Source of the DNA: Streptomyces sp. CB02980
GTDB lineage: Bacteria > Actinomycetota > Actinomycetes > Streptomycetales > Streptomycetaceae
Direction: 5' to 3'
DNA length: 64,000 bases
Assembly (NCBI RefSeq): GCF_014451325.2
Contig: NZ_JACSCH020000004.1
Span: 340,392-404,391 of the forward strand
Position numbers and translations under genes: made by a program. Of the stretch, positions 1 through 7,483 are shown piece after piece. The notes beneath the pieces were generated by a model. That model worked only from the letters and a program-made list of their open reading frames with translations, had not been told where the DNA came from and did not search any database. How positions within the stretch are numbered: position 1 is the first letter of the stretch; each line of letters opens with the position of its first letter.

Positions 1-354
1 CTCCGCGCCGATCGTCGCGAACGGTGCGGAGGCCCCGATCCCCGCGTTGTTCACCAGGATGTCCAGGCCGTCGGCGTGGGCGTCGAACGCGGCCCACAGC
101 GCCTCCGCGTCCCCCGGGACCCCCAGCTCCTGCCCGATCGCGAAGGCCTCGCCACCGGCGGCCTCGATCGCCGCGACCGTCTCCTTCGCCGCCGCCTCGT
201 TGCTCCCGTAGTGCACCGCGACCCGCGCGCCGTCCCGGCCGAGCCGCTCGGCGATCCCGCGGCCGATGCCCCGGCTGCCACCCGTCACCAGTGCGGTCTT
301 CCCGGCCAGCCTCCCGGCCCGCTGCTCCGTGGTCCTGCTGTCGAGCACGCCCAT
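1..354 (-). CDS. SDR family oxidoreductase, 3' part beyond the window edge
   Basis: Reading the minus strand from the ATG at 352-354 gives 118 codons of a short-chain dehydrogenase/reductase that runs off the left edge. The N-terminal Rossmann nucleotide-binding motif [10 protein letters not shown] and the structural motif NNAG are both visible. Family knowledge: these are cytosolic NAD(P)H-dependent oxidoreductases. The substrate cannot be told, and the catalytic YxxxK motif lies outside the window. A GAGGGG ribosome site precedes the ATG. The gene is divergent from the TetR gene at 438, with shared operator-like dyads in between, so the TetR protein probably represses it. The SDR fold is certain; the specific function is unknown. 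Confidence 0.85.
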   Translation of the reverse strand, partial: MGVLDSRTTEQRAGRLAGKTALVTGGSRGIGRGIAERLGRDGARVAVHYGSNEAAAKETVAAIEAAGGEAFAIGQELGVPGDAEALWAAFDAHADGLDILVNNAGIGASAPFATIGAE

Positions 355-437
355 GGCGACGCCCCCCTCATTTCTGTAGCGGTCGTTATGGAAAGACCGT
401 ACCCCACTTCCGTAGCACCCGCTATAGAATTCACTCC
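355..437. promoter_or_regulatory. Divergent SDR/tetR promoter with two operator-like dyads
   Basis: Two related dyads occur, TAGCGGTCGTTA at 377-388 and TAGCACCCGCTA at 413-424. They sit inside an 18-nt direct repeat sharing GTAGC...CG.TAT.GAA and are spaced 36 nt apart. The second abuts a TAGAAT -10 box (425-430) that lies 7 nt from the tetR ATG, so tetR is probably leaderless. A regulator bound here would block both promoters. Binding by the adjacent TetR is inferred from position. Confidence 0.55.
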
Positions 438-1055
438 ATGGTGACGACACAGCGTGGCCGCCCCCGCTCCTTCGACCGGCTCACGGCTCTGGAGAAGGCC
501 ACGATGGCCTTCTGGGAGCACGGCTACGAGACGACCTCCGTCGCCGACCTCACCCGCGCCATGGGCATCAGCGCCCCCAGCCTCTACGCGGCCTTCGGTG
601 ACAAGAAGACGCTGTTCGAGGAGGTCGTCGAGGCGTACGCCGGCTCGTACGGCGCGTACGGCGGCCGGGCCTTCGCGGAGGAGGCGACCGCCCGCGGCGC
701 CATCGGCCGGGTCCTGAGCGAGGCCGCCGAGCTCTTCACGGAGCCCGGCCACCCCCGCGGCTGCCTGATGATCTCCGCCGCGATCAACTGCTCGACCCCC
801 GAGGTCGAGGAGGCCCTGCGGGAGCGCAGGAACCACAACCTGGCCTCCTTCGAGACCCGGATACGCCAGGACATCGCCTCCGGGGAGCTGCCCGCCGACA
901 CCGACGCCCGGGCCCTCGCCCGCTTCAGCGGTGCCGTTCTCCAGGGGCTGTCCCAGCAGGCCCGCGACGGGGCGACCAAGGAGGAGCTGGCGGCCGTCGC
1001 GGCGACGGCGATGCTGGCCTGGCCGCCGCGGCGGCCGGAACGGGAGCAGAGGTAG
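438..1055 (+). CDS. TetR/AcrR family transcriptional regulator
   Basis: A 205-aa protein. The N-terminal 60 residues form a TetR helix-turn-helix ([20 protein letters not shown], then [14 protein letters not shown] and SLYAAFGDK). The rest is helical and Cys-containing ([10 protein letters not shown]), as in the AefR/TetR_C-type regulators that often control SDR or efflux genes. The ATG at 438 was chosen because the HTH starts just after it and a TAGAAT -10 box is 7 nt upstream; the reading frame stays open further left but is not protein-like there. It probably represses itself and the divergent oxidoreductase through the dyads at 377-424. The inducer is unknown. Confidence 0.88.
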   Translation: MVTTQRGRPRSFDRLTALEKATMAFWEHGYETTSVADLTRAMGISAPSLYAAFGDKKTLFEEVVEAYAGSYGAYGGRAFAEEATARGAIGRVLSEAAELFTEPGHPRGCLMISAAINCSTPEVEEALRERRNHNLASFETRIRQDIASGELPADTDARALARFSGAVLQGLSQQARDGATKEELAAVAATAMLAWPPRRPEREQR

Positions 1056-1443
1056 CTGCCGGCCCGGCCGCCGCGGCGCGCGGAACGGGAGCAGAGGTGA
1101 GAGGCCCGGTTCCGCTGCCGGGCGGCCCCGGAAACACCCGCGGGCCGCGGCGCCCGGCGGGACCCTCAGCCCGCCCGGCACCGCAGCCCGGAGTTTTGCT
1201 CCGGCCGGGGGTGTGCGGTCCCTCGGCCGTGTGGGAGGTCTCGACGCAGTCAGGGCAGAGAGCGTCGGGTACCTCGTTCCATCCTCCTGTGCGGGGAGGA
1301 TGGAGGTCTATCGCATTCATTGTGGACTAGACCATTCTTGTCTGTCCATCCACGGGAACGCGGTCCTTCCTGGCCCATCCTCCAGTACGGAGCGCCGGAG
1401 ATCCAGGTTCACCGCCCCTTTATTCCGCGGGTACGCTCGCACC
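1056..1443 (+). promoter_or_regulatory. Intergenic region with a DasR-like dre site and the pdtaS promoter
   Basis: No credible gene is seen in these 388 nt. At 1321-1336 lies a 16-nt site with core TGGACTAGACCA, which matches the DasR/GntR dre consensus at 12 of 16 positions (one mismatch in the central 12). It is about 110 nt before the kinase start. A TACGCT -10 box at 1432-1437 sits 6 nt before the GTG at 1444 and predicts a leaderless transcript. A short repeat of the tetR 3' end (GCGGCCGGAACGGGAGCAGAGGT-like, near 1033 and 1075) is also visible. Confidence 0.45.
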
Positions 1444-2919
1444 GTGCCCTCCATGAACGACCTCGTGCGCCAGCACACCGCCCTGAGCGACTCGGACCTC
1501 GAGTGGCTCCACCTGCTGGTGTCGGAGTGGCAGCTGCTCTCCGACCTCTCCTTCGCCGACCTCGTCCTCTGGGTCCCGACCCTCGACGGGACGCGGTACG
1601 TCTCCGTCGCGCAGATGCGGCCGAACACCGGCCCCACCTCCTACCAGGACGACATGGTCGGCCATCTCGTGCCGCGCGGCCGCCGCCCGCTGCTCGACGC
1701 CGCGCTCGACGAGGGCAGGATCGTCCGCGAGGGCGACCCGGAGTGGCGCGAGGAGGTCCCGGTACGGGTCGAGTCCATCCCCGTCCGCCGCGAGGGCCGG
1801 GTTCTCGGCGTCATCGCCCGCAACACCAACCTGCTGACCGTCCGCACCCCCTCCCGTCTGGAGCTCACCTACCTCCAGTCGGCCTCCGACCTCGCCCAGA
1901 TGATCGCGGCCGGGACCTTCCCCTTCCCCGGCGAGCAGGTCGACATGGACTCCTCGCCCCGAGCCGGCGACGGACTCGTCCGCCTCGACGCCGAGGGCAT
2001 CGTCCAGTACGCCTCGCCCAACGCCCTCTCCGCGTACCACCGGCTCGGCCTCGCCGCCGACCTCGTCGGCCAGCACCTCGGCCAGATCACCGCCGAACTC
2101 GCCCCCTCCCGCGGACCGGTGGACGAAGCCCTGGTCACGCTGGCCTCCGGCTACGCGCCGCGCGAGTTCGAGGTCGAGGGGAACAGCGGTGTGATCCAGC
2201 TCCGGGCCATCCCGCTCAAGCCGAAGGGCACCCGTATCGGTTCGCTCGTGCTGCTCCGGGACGTCACCGAACTGCGCCGCCGCGAGCGCGAGTTGATCAC
2301 CAAGGACGCCACCATCCGGGAGATCCACCACCGGGTGAAGAACAACCTCCAGACGGTGGCCGCCCTGTTGCGCCTCCAGGCCCGCCGGATGGACTCCGAG
2401 GGCGGCCGCGAGGCCCTCAACGAGGCCGTGCGGCGCGTCGGTTCGATCGCGATCGTCCATGAGACGCTGTCCCAGAACCTGGACGAACGGGTGGAGTTCG
2501 ACGAGATCGCCGACCGCGTGATCGCGATGGTCGCCGAGATCTCCCCGGGCCGGGTGACCTGCCGGCGCAACGGCCGCTTCGGCATTCTCGACGCCGAGGT
2601 CGCGACCCCGCTCTCGATGGTCCTCACCGAGATCCTCCAGAACGCCCTGGAGCACGCGTTCGCACAGGGCGACGAGGGCGCCGTCGAGGTCACCGCCGTA
2701 CGGGGCGAGCCCAGGCCCGAGGCCCGGCTCCTGATCACGGTCCAGGACGACGGCCGCGGTCTGCCCGAGGGATTCGACCCGCAGCGGGCCGGCAACCTGG
2801 GTCTGCAGATCGTACGGACCCTGGTGGAAGGGGAGTTGGGCGGATCCTTCGACATGCTGCCGGGCGCCGAGCGCGGTACGAAGGTGGTCCTCGACATCCC
2901 CGTACAGCCGCAGAAGTAG
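1444..2919 (+). CDS. pdtaS: PdtaS-type sensor histidine kinase (HisKA_2/HATPase)
   Basis: A 491-aa soluble kinase. An N-terminal GAF-like domain (about 10-155) is followed by a PAS-like domain (about 170-275). Next comes the HisKA_2 dimerisation domain with the phosphoacceptor motif EIHHRVKNNLQ (His295/296), then a HATPase domain with an N box (LQNALEHAF) and G boxes (DDGRGLP, GNLGLQIV). There are no membrane segments. Family knowledge: PdtaS phosphorylates the ANTAR RNA-binding regulator PdtaR, and in Mycobacterium tuberculosis pdtaS is adjacent to whiB1. The same pairing with wblE is seen here, convergently. No pdtaR is in the window. The GTG at 1444 is preceded by a leaderless-type -10 box; an ATG at 1453 is the alternative start. 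Confidence 0.88.
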   Translation: MPSMNDLVRQHTALSDSDLEWLHLLVSEWQLLSDLSFADLVLWVPTLDGTRYVSVAQMRPNTGPTSYQDDMVGHLVPRGRRPLLDAALDEGRIVREGDPEWREEVPVRVESIPVRREGRVLGVIARNTNLLTVRTPSRLELTYLQSASDLAQMIAAGTFPFPGEQVDMDSSPRAGDGLVRLDAEGIVQYASPNALSAYHRLGLAADLVGQHLGQITAELAPSRGPVDEALVTLASGYAPREFEVEGNSGVIQLRAIPLKPKGTRIGSLVLLRDVTELRRRERELITKDATIREIHHRVKNNLQTVAALLRLQARRMDSEGGREALNEAVRRVGSIAIVHETLSQNLDERVEFDEIADRVIAMVAEISPGRVTCRRNGRFGILDAEVATPLSMVLTEILQNALEHAFAQGDEGAVEVTAVRGEPRPEARLLITVQDDGRGLPEGFDPQRAGNLGLQIVRTLVEGELGGSFDMLPGAERGTKVVLDIPVQPQK

Positions 2920-2994
2920 CAGCCGCAGAAGTAACGGCCGCAGAAATACCGGCCGTAGAAGCGACAGTCGTAGAAGCGCCGGCCGCGGACACAG
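2905..2994 (+). repeat. Six imperfect 15-bp tandem repeats across the pdtaS stop codon
   Basis: Units CAGCCGCAGAAGTAG, CAGCCGCAGAAGTAA and CGGCCGCAGAAATAC, then three more degenerate copies, follow with an exact 15-nt period. The first unit contains the TAG stop of the kinase. The repeat has therefore grown by in-register duplication of the last five codons (QPQK-stop) into the 3' UTR. Confidence 0.8.
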
Positions 2995-2999
2995 CAGCG

Positions 3000-3030
3000 A
3001 GCCCCGGACCGAAGAAGTCGGTCCGGGGCT
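3000..3030. terminator. Bidirectional terminator hairpin between pdtaS and wblE
   Basis: A perfect 13-bp stem (AGCCCCGGACCGA at 3000-3012 with its complement at 3018-3030) encloses the 5-nt loop AGAAG. It lies between two convergent genes and has no U-tract, as is usual for Streptomyces terminators. Confidence 0.8.
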
Positions 3031-3123
3031 CGAATGCTGTGGGTTACTGCTGCGCGCTGCGGCTCAAGGGCGGTGATTGCATACGCGATGTATGCGCCGC
3101 TCGCCTCAGGCTGTCGGTGGGCG

Positions 3124-3381
3124 TCAGGCGCTGGCGTTACGCGCCCGGTTGCGAGCGGCACGGCGCTTCATCGCGCGGCGCTCGTCCTCGCTGAGGCCAC
3201 CCCAGACGCCGGAGTCCTGGCCGGACTCGAGCGCCCACTGCAGGCACTGCTCCATGACGGGGCAGCGGCGGCAGACGGCCTTGGCTTCCTCGATCTGCAG
3301 CAGCGCAGGACCGGTGTTGCCGATGGGGAAGAACAGCTCGGGGTCTTCCTCACGACAAACGGCGTTGTGACGCCAGTCCAT
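3124..3381 (-). CDS. wblE: WhiB-family iron-sulfur transcription factor WblE/WhiB1
   Basis: An 85-aa protein with the four WhiB cluster-binding cysteines: Cys9, Cys37, Cys40 and Cys46 (pattern C-x27-C-x2-C-x5-C). The tryptophan-turn motif GVWGG follows, and then a basic C-terminal tail rich in Arg. Family knowledge: a [4Fe-4S] cluster binds these residues, and WhiB1-type proteins bind the C-terminal part of the principal sigma factor; the cluster reacts with nitric oxide. Length and sequence match the WhiB1/WblE subgroup. It is transcribed alone, facing pdtaS across a terminator, as in the mycobacterial whiB1-pdtaS arrangement. Confidence 0.95.
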   Translation of the reverse strand: MDWRHNAVCREEDPELFFPIGNTGPALLQIEEAKAVCRRCPVMEQCLQWALESGQDSGVWGGLSEDERRAMKRRAARNRARNASA

Positions 3382-3699
3382 GGCTGCTACCTCTCTAGGG
3401 TGTTACAAGCTGGTTGCTTGTGAATGTGAACGCTTTCACGAATCCCCCCGCAAGGGAAGGGCCGACTGCCAGATGAACTGGTGTGGTCCTAAGACTGAGG
3501 AGGGGTTCTGGCTCTCAGTGGAGGCCGGTGTTGCGGGCCGTCCCGATCGCCAAGAAGAGACTCCCAAACCCCAGCAACGGATACAACCCCTTCCGGAAAG
3601 TTTTTTTTGATTCCTCGGTGTCGGCTAGGTCACAGCCGTACTTCTAAGGGGTGGATGCGCGCCTAAACGTTCGAGTGAAAGGACTTTGGGCCCTTCCAC
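3382..3699 (-). promoter_or_regulatory. wblE upstream region with a palindrome
   Basis: These 318 nt hold no gene. The near-palindrome GTGAACGCTTTCAC lies at 3426-3439, about 45-58 nt before the wblE start, and could be an operator in the 5' UTR or promoter. At 3591-3598 TTCCGGAA is followed by AG and eight T residues, an unusual AT-rich spot for this genome. No convincing SigR-type promoter with 18-nt spacing was found. Confidence 0.4.
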
Positions 3700-4668
3700 T
3701 CACACAATCACACGCAGTGCACGGCGTACGCCTGTGAACGTCACGCTCGTACGCAGTCCCAGGTGGTCTCCGTCCATCTGCAGGGGGAGGGGAACCTTGG
3801 AATGCAAGGTGAAGTCGGTCAGGTCGTGCAGAGTTACCGCGTGCTTGCCGCGCGGCCCTCGTTCCGGGGTCGAGGTGAGCAGCTGGGTGGCGTACCGGGC
3901 CACCGCCGGGGTGGAGAGACGGCGCAGTCCGAGGACGTCCAGCGCGGTTTCGAAGGAGGCCTCCGGGGACGCGTACACCGGGCGATTGCCCAGGTAGGTC
4001 CAGGGGGAGGTGTTGCAGATTATGGAGAGGACCAGGTCCTCGACCGGCTCGGCGCCGGGGCGCTCCAGGGTGATCGTGCCGTGCCGGCGGTTCGGTTCCT
4101 CCAGGAACTGGCGCACCACCTGGCGCAGATAAAGGGCGTGGGTGGATCTCTTCCCGCGCTCCCGCTGCTGTTCGACCCGGCCGATGACACTCGCGTCGAA
4201 ACCGAGACCGGCGCAGAAGGTGAACCAGCGGGACGGGACGGACTCGTCCTCCGTGCCCGGCGTTCCCGAGGCGAGACCGAGGCTCACTGTGCGTGCCCGC
4301 CGCTCACGCAACGCGTCGAGCAGGGCGCCGGTCGCCTCCACGGCGTCGTTCGGCAGTCCGAGGGCGCGGGCGAACACGTTCGTCGATCCGCCGGGGACGA
4401 CCGCGAGGCCCGGGAGCCGGTCGGGGTCGGGCCCGCCGTGCAGCAGTCCGTTGACGACCTCGTTCACCGTGCCGTCGCCGCCGAGGGCCACGACCAGGTC
4501 GATGGTGCCGGAGTCCGCGGCCCGTCGGCCGAGGTCCCGCGCGTGCCCGCGGTACTCGGTGGTGACCGCCTCCAGCTTCATCTCGCTCGCGAGCGCGTGG
4601 ATGAGCACGTCACGGGTGCGGGCACTGGTGGTGGTGGCTGCCGGGTTGACCACGAGAAGTGCGCGCAT
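3700..4668 (-). CDS. Diacylglycerol kinase catalytic-domain lipid kinase
   Basis: A 322-aa protein with the DAGK/sphingosine-kinase fold. It starts MRALLVVNPAAT, and the nucleotide-binding motif GGDGTVNEVVNGL follows at about residue 65, with the GGSTN element (VVPGGSTNVFARALG) after that. The C-terminal beta-sandwich domain contains QMDGDH. Family knowledge: it phosphorylates diacylglycerol or a related lipid at the inner membrane face. The reading frame stays open 77 codons upstream, but that part is low-complexity and the ATG at 4666-4668 begins exactly at the conserved N-terminus. It is divergent from the membrane protein gene at 4947. Substrate unproven. Confidence 0.9.
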   Translation of the reverse strand: MRALLVVNPAATTTSARTRDVLIHALASEMKLEAVTTEYRGHARDLGRRAADSGTIDLVVALGGDGTVNEVVNGLLHGGPDPDRLPGLAVVPGGSTNVFARALGLPNDAVEATGALLDALRERRARTVSLGLASGTPGTEDESVPSRWFTFCAGLGFDASVIGRVEQQRERGKRSTHALYLRQVVRQFLEEPNRRHGTITLERPGAEPVEDLVLSIICNTSPWTYLGNRPVYASPEASFETALDVLGLRRLSTPAVARYATQLLTSTPERGPRGKHAVTLHDLTDFTLHSKVPLPLQMDGDHLGLRTSVTFTGVRRALRVIV

Positions 4669-4815
4669 GAGCGCCAGGGTACCTACCCGGCGGTACCGGG
4701 CCCAGTCCAGCCCGATCCCTGGACGTATCCGCCCGGCCCCGGGCAAGCGTGACCGCCCGCCGCCGGCGCCGTACCCTCCCGGCCCCGGCGACTGCTCCCG
4801 CACGGCTCGGGCCCC

Positions 4816-4879
4816 TGTCCGTCCGGGCTCGGCCGCCGTCCCTCGGCTGTCCGTCCGGGCTCGGTCGTCGTCCCTCGGC
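4816..4879. repeat. Two tandem 32-bp repeats in a divergent promoter region
   Basis: Two adjacent 32-nt units (4816-4847 and 4848-4879) beginning TGTCCGTCCGGGCTCGG differ at about two positions. They lie in the 278-nt region between the lipid kinase and the membrane protein gene. They may be duplicated regulatory sites or replication-slippage products. Confidence 0.75.
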
Positions 4880-4946
4880 CGGCTTCGCGTAGCGGGCACT
4901 CGCCCGGCTTCGGCCGGGCCGGCCGGCCCCCGCTACCCTGCCCTGT

Positions 4947-5378
4947 ATGAGCAGTCCCGCTGAGAGCAGCACGGAGCAGACCCCCCGCCCCGCCCGACTC
5001 GCCGCCGCGGCGGCCGTGGCCGGTGTCGAGGCCCTCGGCCTCTTCGTCGGGGGTGTCTACATGCTGGTGCACGCGCTGGCCGGGACGTCCGAGGACCTCA
5101 CCGGCGCCGCGACGGGCGCCGTGACGCTCGTCGCACTCGGACTCATCCCGCTCGCCGCCGCCCGTGGCCTGTGGATGCGCCGTTCCTGGAGCCGCGGTCC
5201 GGCCGTGATCACCCAGATCCTGGCCCTGCCGGTCGCCTGGCAGATGCTCCAGGCGAACAGCGTGATGATCCCGGCCGGCGTCGTCCTCGGCGTCCTGGCC
5301 GTCACCGGGCTCGTCCTCCTGGTGAACCCGGCCACGACCGAGGCGCTCGGCATCCGGCGCCCCGGTCAGGAAAGCTGA
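4947..5378 (+). CDS. Small integral membrane protein (SCO5242-like)
   Basis: A 143-aa protein with a short hydrophilic N-terminus and four predicted membrane helices (about 18-45, 52-75, 83-103 and 106-127). No catalytic motif is visible. The ATG at 4947 has no Shine-Dalgarno, but a TACCCT box (4934-4939) lies 7 nt upstream, so translation is probably leaderless. It is convergent with sigH, only 6 nt separating the stop codons. Function unknown; its conserved position beside sigH suggests a core Streptomyces membrane protein. Confidence 0.75.
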   Translation: MSSPAESSTEQTPRPARLAAAAAVAGVEALGLFVGGVYMLVHALAGTSEDLTGAATGAVTLVALGLIPLAAARGLWMRRSWSRGPAVITQILALPVAWQMLQANSVMIPAGVVLGVLAVTGLVLLVNPATTEALGIRRPGQES

Positions 5379-5384
5379 CGAGGG

Positions 5385-6455
5385 TTACTCCTCGACCAGG
5401 AGCTTCTCCCGCAGCTGCGCCAGGGTCCGAGCCAGCAGCCGGGAGACGTGCATCTGCGAGATGCCGACCTCCTGCGCGATCTGCGACTGGGTCATGTTCC
5501 CGAAGAAGCGAAGCAGCAGGATCCGCTTCTCCCGGGGCGGCAGGTCCTCGAGCAGCGGCTTGAGCGACTCGCGGTACTCGACCCCCTCCAGGGCCTCGTC
5601 CTCCGCGCCGAGCGTGTCCGCCACCGCGGGCGACTCGTCGTCCGTGTCGGGGACGTCCAGGGAGAGCGTCGAGTAGGCGTTCGCCGACTCCAGACCCTCC
5701 AGGACCTCCTCCTCCGAGATCCCGAGCCGCTCGGCCAGCTCGTGCACGGTCGGCGAGCGGCCGTGCTGCTGGGAGAGCTCCGCCGTCGCCGTGGTCAGCG
5801 AGAGCCGCAGCTCCTGGAGCCGGCGCGGCACCCGGACCGCCCAGCCCTTGTCCCGGAAGTGGCGCTTGATCTCGCCGACGACCGTCGGGGTCGCGTACGT
5901 CGAGAACTCGACGCCGCGCTCCGGGTCGAACCGGTCCACCGACTTGATCAGACCGATGGTCGCGACCTGCGTCAGGTCGTCCAGCGGCTCGCCGCGGTTG
6001 CGGAAGCGCCGGGCCAGGTGCTCGACCAGCGGCAGGTGCATCCGCACCAGCTGGTTGCGCAGCTCGGCCTTCTCGGGGGAACCCTCCGGCAGCTCACGCA
6101 GCGTGACGAAGAGCTTCCGGGCGCCGCTCCGGTCGTGCGGGTCCGGAGTGACGGGGACGTCGGGGACGTCGTCGGACTCGTCTGCGTCCTCCGCCTTCTC
6201 CGCCTCGGCGACCGGCTCCGTGGCCGTCCCGGCGACGGCCTCGGTGGCCGGCTCCGCGGTCGCCGCCGCGGTCCCGCCCGCCTCGGAGGAGCCCTCCGCA
6301 CGCGCGGGGCCCCGGGGGGCCTCGGAGACGCCTGGTGTCTCGGGAACCTCGTGGTGCTGCTCGTGCTCGCTCATCTGGTCCGCCTGCTCCGTAGCGACCT
6401 CATACGGCCGTGCCTGCTGCTCAGGGATGCCGGCCGTCGCGTCCCCGCGCCTCAC
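5385..6455 (-). CDS. sigH: SigB/SigF-family stress sigma factor SigH
   Basis: A 356-aa sigma factor. The first about 110 residues are an acidic, Ala/Glu/Thr-rich extension. Region 2 (QVATIGLIKSVDRFDPERG, FSTYATPTVVGEIKRHF), region 3 and region 4 (TQSQIAQEVGISQMHVSRLL) follow. Family knowledge: S. coelicolor SigH directs osmotic-stress and developmental transcription, is made in long and processed forms that include an N-terminal extension, and is held by the anti-sigma factor UshX/PrsH. The GTG start overlaps the stop of the upstream anti-sigma gene (GTGA at 6452-6455), so the two are translationally coupled. Shorter forms from internal starts are plausible. Confidence 0.92.
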   Translation of the reverse strand: MRRGDATAGIPEQQARPYEVATEQADQMSEHEQHHEVPETPGVSEAPRGPARAEGSSEAGGTAAATAEPATEAVAGTATEPVAEAEKAEDADESDDVPDVPVTPDPHDRSGARKLFVTLRELPEGSPEKAELRNQLVRMHLPLVEHLARRFRNRGEPLDDLTQVATIGLIKSVDRFDPERGVEFSTYATPTVVGEIKRHFRDKGWAVRVPRRLQELRLSLTTATAELSQQHGRSPTVHELAERLGISEEEVLEGLESANAYSTLSLDVPDTDDESPAVADTLGAEDEALEGVEYRESLKPLLEDLPPREKRILLLRFFGNMTQSQIAQEVGISQMHVSRLLARTLAQLREKLLVEE

Positions 6456-6865
6456 GCCGGGCCTGGCCCCGCGCCGCGCTGTTTGTACAGGCTGATCGAG
6501 ACCGTACGGTCATCGGCCACCGACGATTCCACCTTCCCGGCCAGTGCCGACAGCACCGTCCAGGCGAAGGTGTCCCGCTCGGGCGCCCGGCCGTCCGTGG
6601 TCGGGGCGGAGACGGTCACGTCGAGGGAGTCGTCGACCAGCCGGAAGACACAGCTGAGGACGGATCCCGGCACGGCCTGCTGGAGCAGGATGGCGCAGGC
6701 CTCGTCGACCGCGATCCGCAAGTCCTCGATCTCGTCGAGGGTGAAGTCCAAGCGCGCCGCGAGGCCGGCCGTGGCCGTACGCAGCACGGACAGATAGGCA
6801 CCCGCAGCGGGCAGCCGGACTTCCACGAAGTCCTGGGTCCCGGGCTCGCCTGCGATCTGGGACAC
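6452..6865 (-). CDS. ushX: RsbW-type anti-sigma factor for SigH
   Basis: A 137-aa HATPase_c serine-kinase-like protein. The N box LRIAVDEACAILLQQAV is clear, but the G1 box is eroded (TVSAPTTDG). Family knowledge: RsbW/SpoIIAB proteins bind the cognate sigma factor and release it when an unphosphorylated antagonist is present. The GTG at 6863-6865 was chosen because GGAGG at 6871-6875 is a 5-nt-spaced ribosome site; a TTG at 6877 would overlap that site. The gene is immediately upstream of and coupled to sigH. Confidence 0.9.
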   Translation of the reverse strand: MSQIAGEPGTQDFVEVRLPAAGAYLSVLRTATAGLAARLDFTLDEIEDLRIAVDEACAILLQQAVPGSVLSCVFRLVDDSLDVTVSAPTTDGRAPERDTFAWTVLSALAGKVESSVADDRTVSISLYKQRGAGPGPA

Positions 6866-7183
6866 CCTCACCTCCAAGGTGGCACAAGCTCATTCGGGGC
6901 TCGGGGGGAGAGGCCCCCGAACCGGGCGGTACGCAGGGGGCTGCGCAGTCCGCCGTGACGCTATCGCGATCCGTCCCGCCGTGTCGCCGTGCACCCCTGC
7001 CCCCACCGGCCCCCGGTCGCCGGTCGTCACCCATGGTAGGCCCATGGGTGCGGACGGTGGGTAGGGGTCTGCGGGGGCCGGAAGCGAGCGACCGGCGGAG
7101 GGGTGACGTACCCAACCGTGGGGCGGGCGAATCGTCGAACGGCCGAATCGCCGGACGGTCGGACCATCGGCCCGGCCGCGGAC
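6866..7183 (-). promoter_or_regulatory. ushX-sigH upstream region with a 9-bp inverted repeat
   Basis: No gene is seen in these 318 nt. A perfect inverted repeat, CACCCATGG at 7028-7036 and CCATGGGTG at 7042-7050 with a 5-nt spacer, lies about 165-185 nt upstream of the ushX start and looks like an operator. A GC-rich hairpin (TTCGGGG...CCCCGAA) falls within 25-55 nt of the start and may form in the leader RNA. The real promoters could not be placed by eye. Confidence 0.4.
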
Positions 7184-7444
7184 TCAGACGATCGACCCGT
7201 CCACGAAGCACCAGCGCCAGGCCTCGCCCGGCTCGAAGGTCCGCATCACCGGGTGCCCCGTCGTGGAGAAGTGCCCCGTCGCGTGCTGCCCCGCCGACGA
7301 GTCGCAGCAGCCCACGTGCCCGCAGGTCAGACAGAGCCGCAGCTGGACCGGATGCGTGCCGTCCGCCAGGCACTCCGGGCAGGTGTCGGCCAGCGGCGCC
7401 GGTTCGGGGCGCGGCATTTCGGCAACGTGCGGGCACTCGCTCAT
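7184..7444 (-). CDS. UBP-type (ZnF_UBP) zinc-finger protein
   Basis: An 86-aa protein that is almost entirely one zinc-finger UBP domain. The ligands are visible in C-PHV, CPECL, CLTCGHVGCCDSS, HATGHFSTTGHPV and FEPGEAWRWC. Family knowledge: this fold binds the C-terminal Gly-Gly of ubiquitin in eukaryotes. Bacterial stand-alone versions are common in actinomycetes and have unknown ligands, possibly Pup-like or other protein C-termini (inference). A TAACCT box lies 7 nt from the ATG, so it is probably leaderless. The 39-nt divergent gap to the antiporter gene means their promoters overlap. Confidence 0.85.
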   Translation of the reverse strand: MSECPHVAEMPRPEPAPLADTCPECLADGTHPVQLRLCLTCGHVGCCDSSAGQHATGHFSTTGHPVMRTFEPGEAWRWCFVDGSIV

Positions 7445-7483
7445 GATGGCCAGGTTACGTTGCGGGACGAGACGGGGACGGGC

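Noticed and set aside
1317..1637. Minus-strand ORF across the PdtaS promoter and 5' end
   Set aside because: It is the antisense of a well-supported kinase and has no family motif or start signal; it is open only because of the high GC content.
3585..3614. SigR-type promoter (GGAAT-N18-GTT) before wblE
   Set aside because: ATTCC at 3610-3614 and AAC at 3585-3587 on the plus strand give a 22-nt spacer, too long for SigR.
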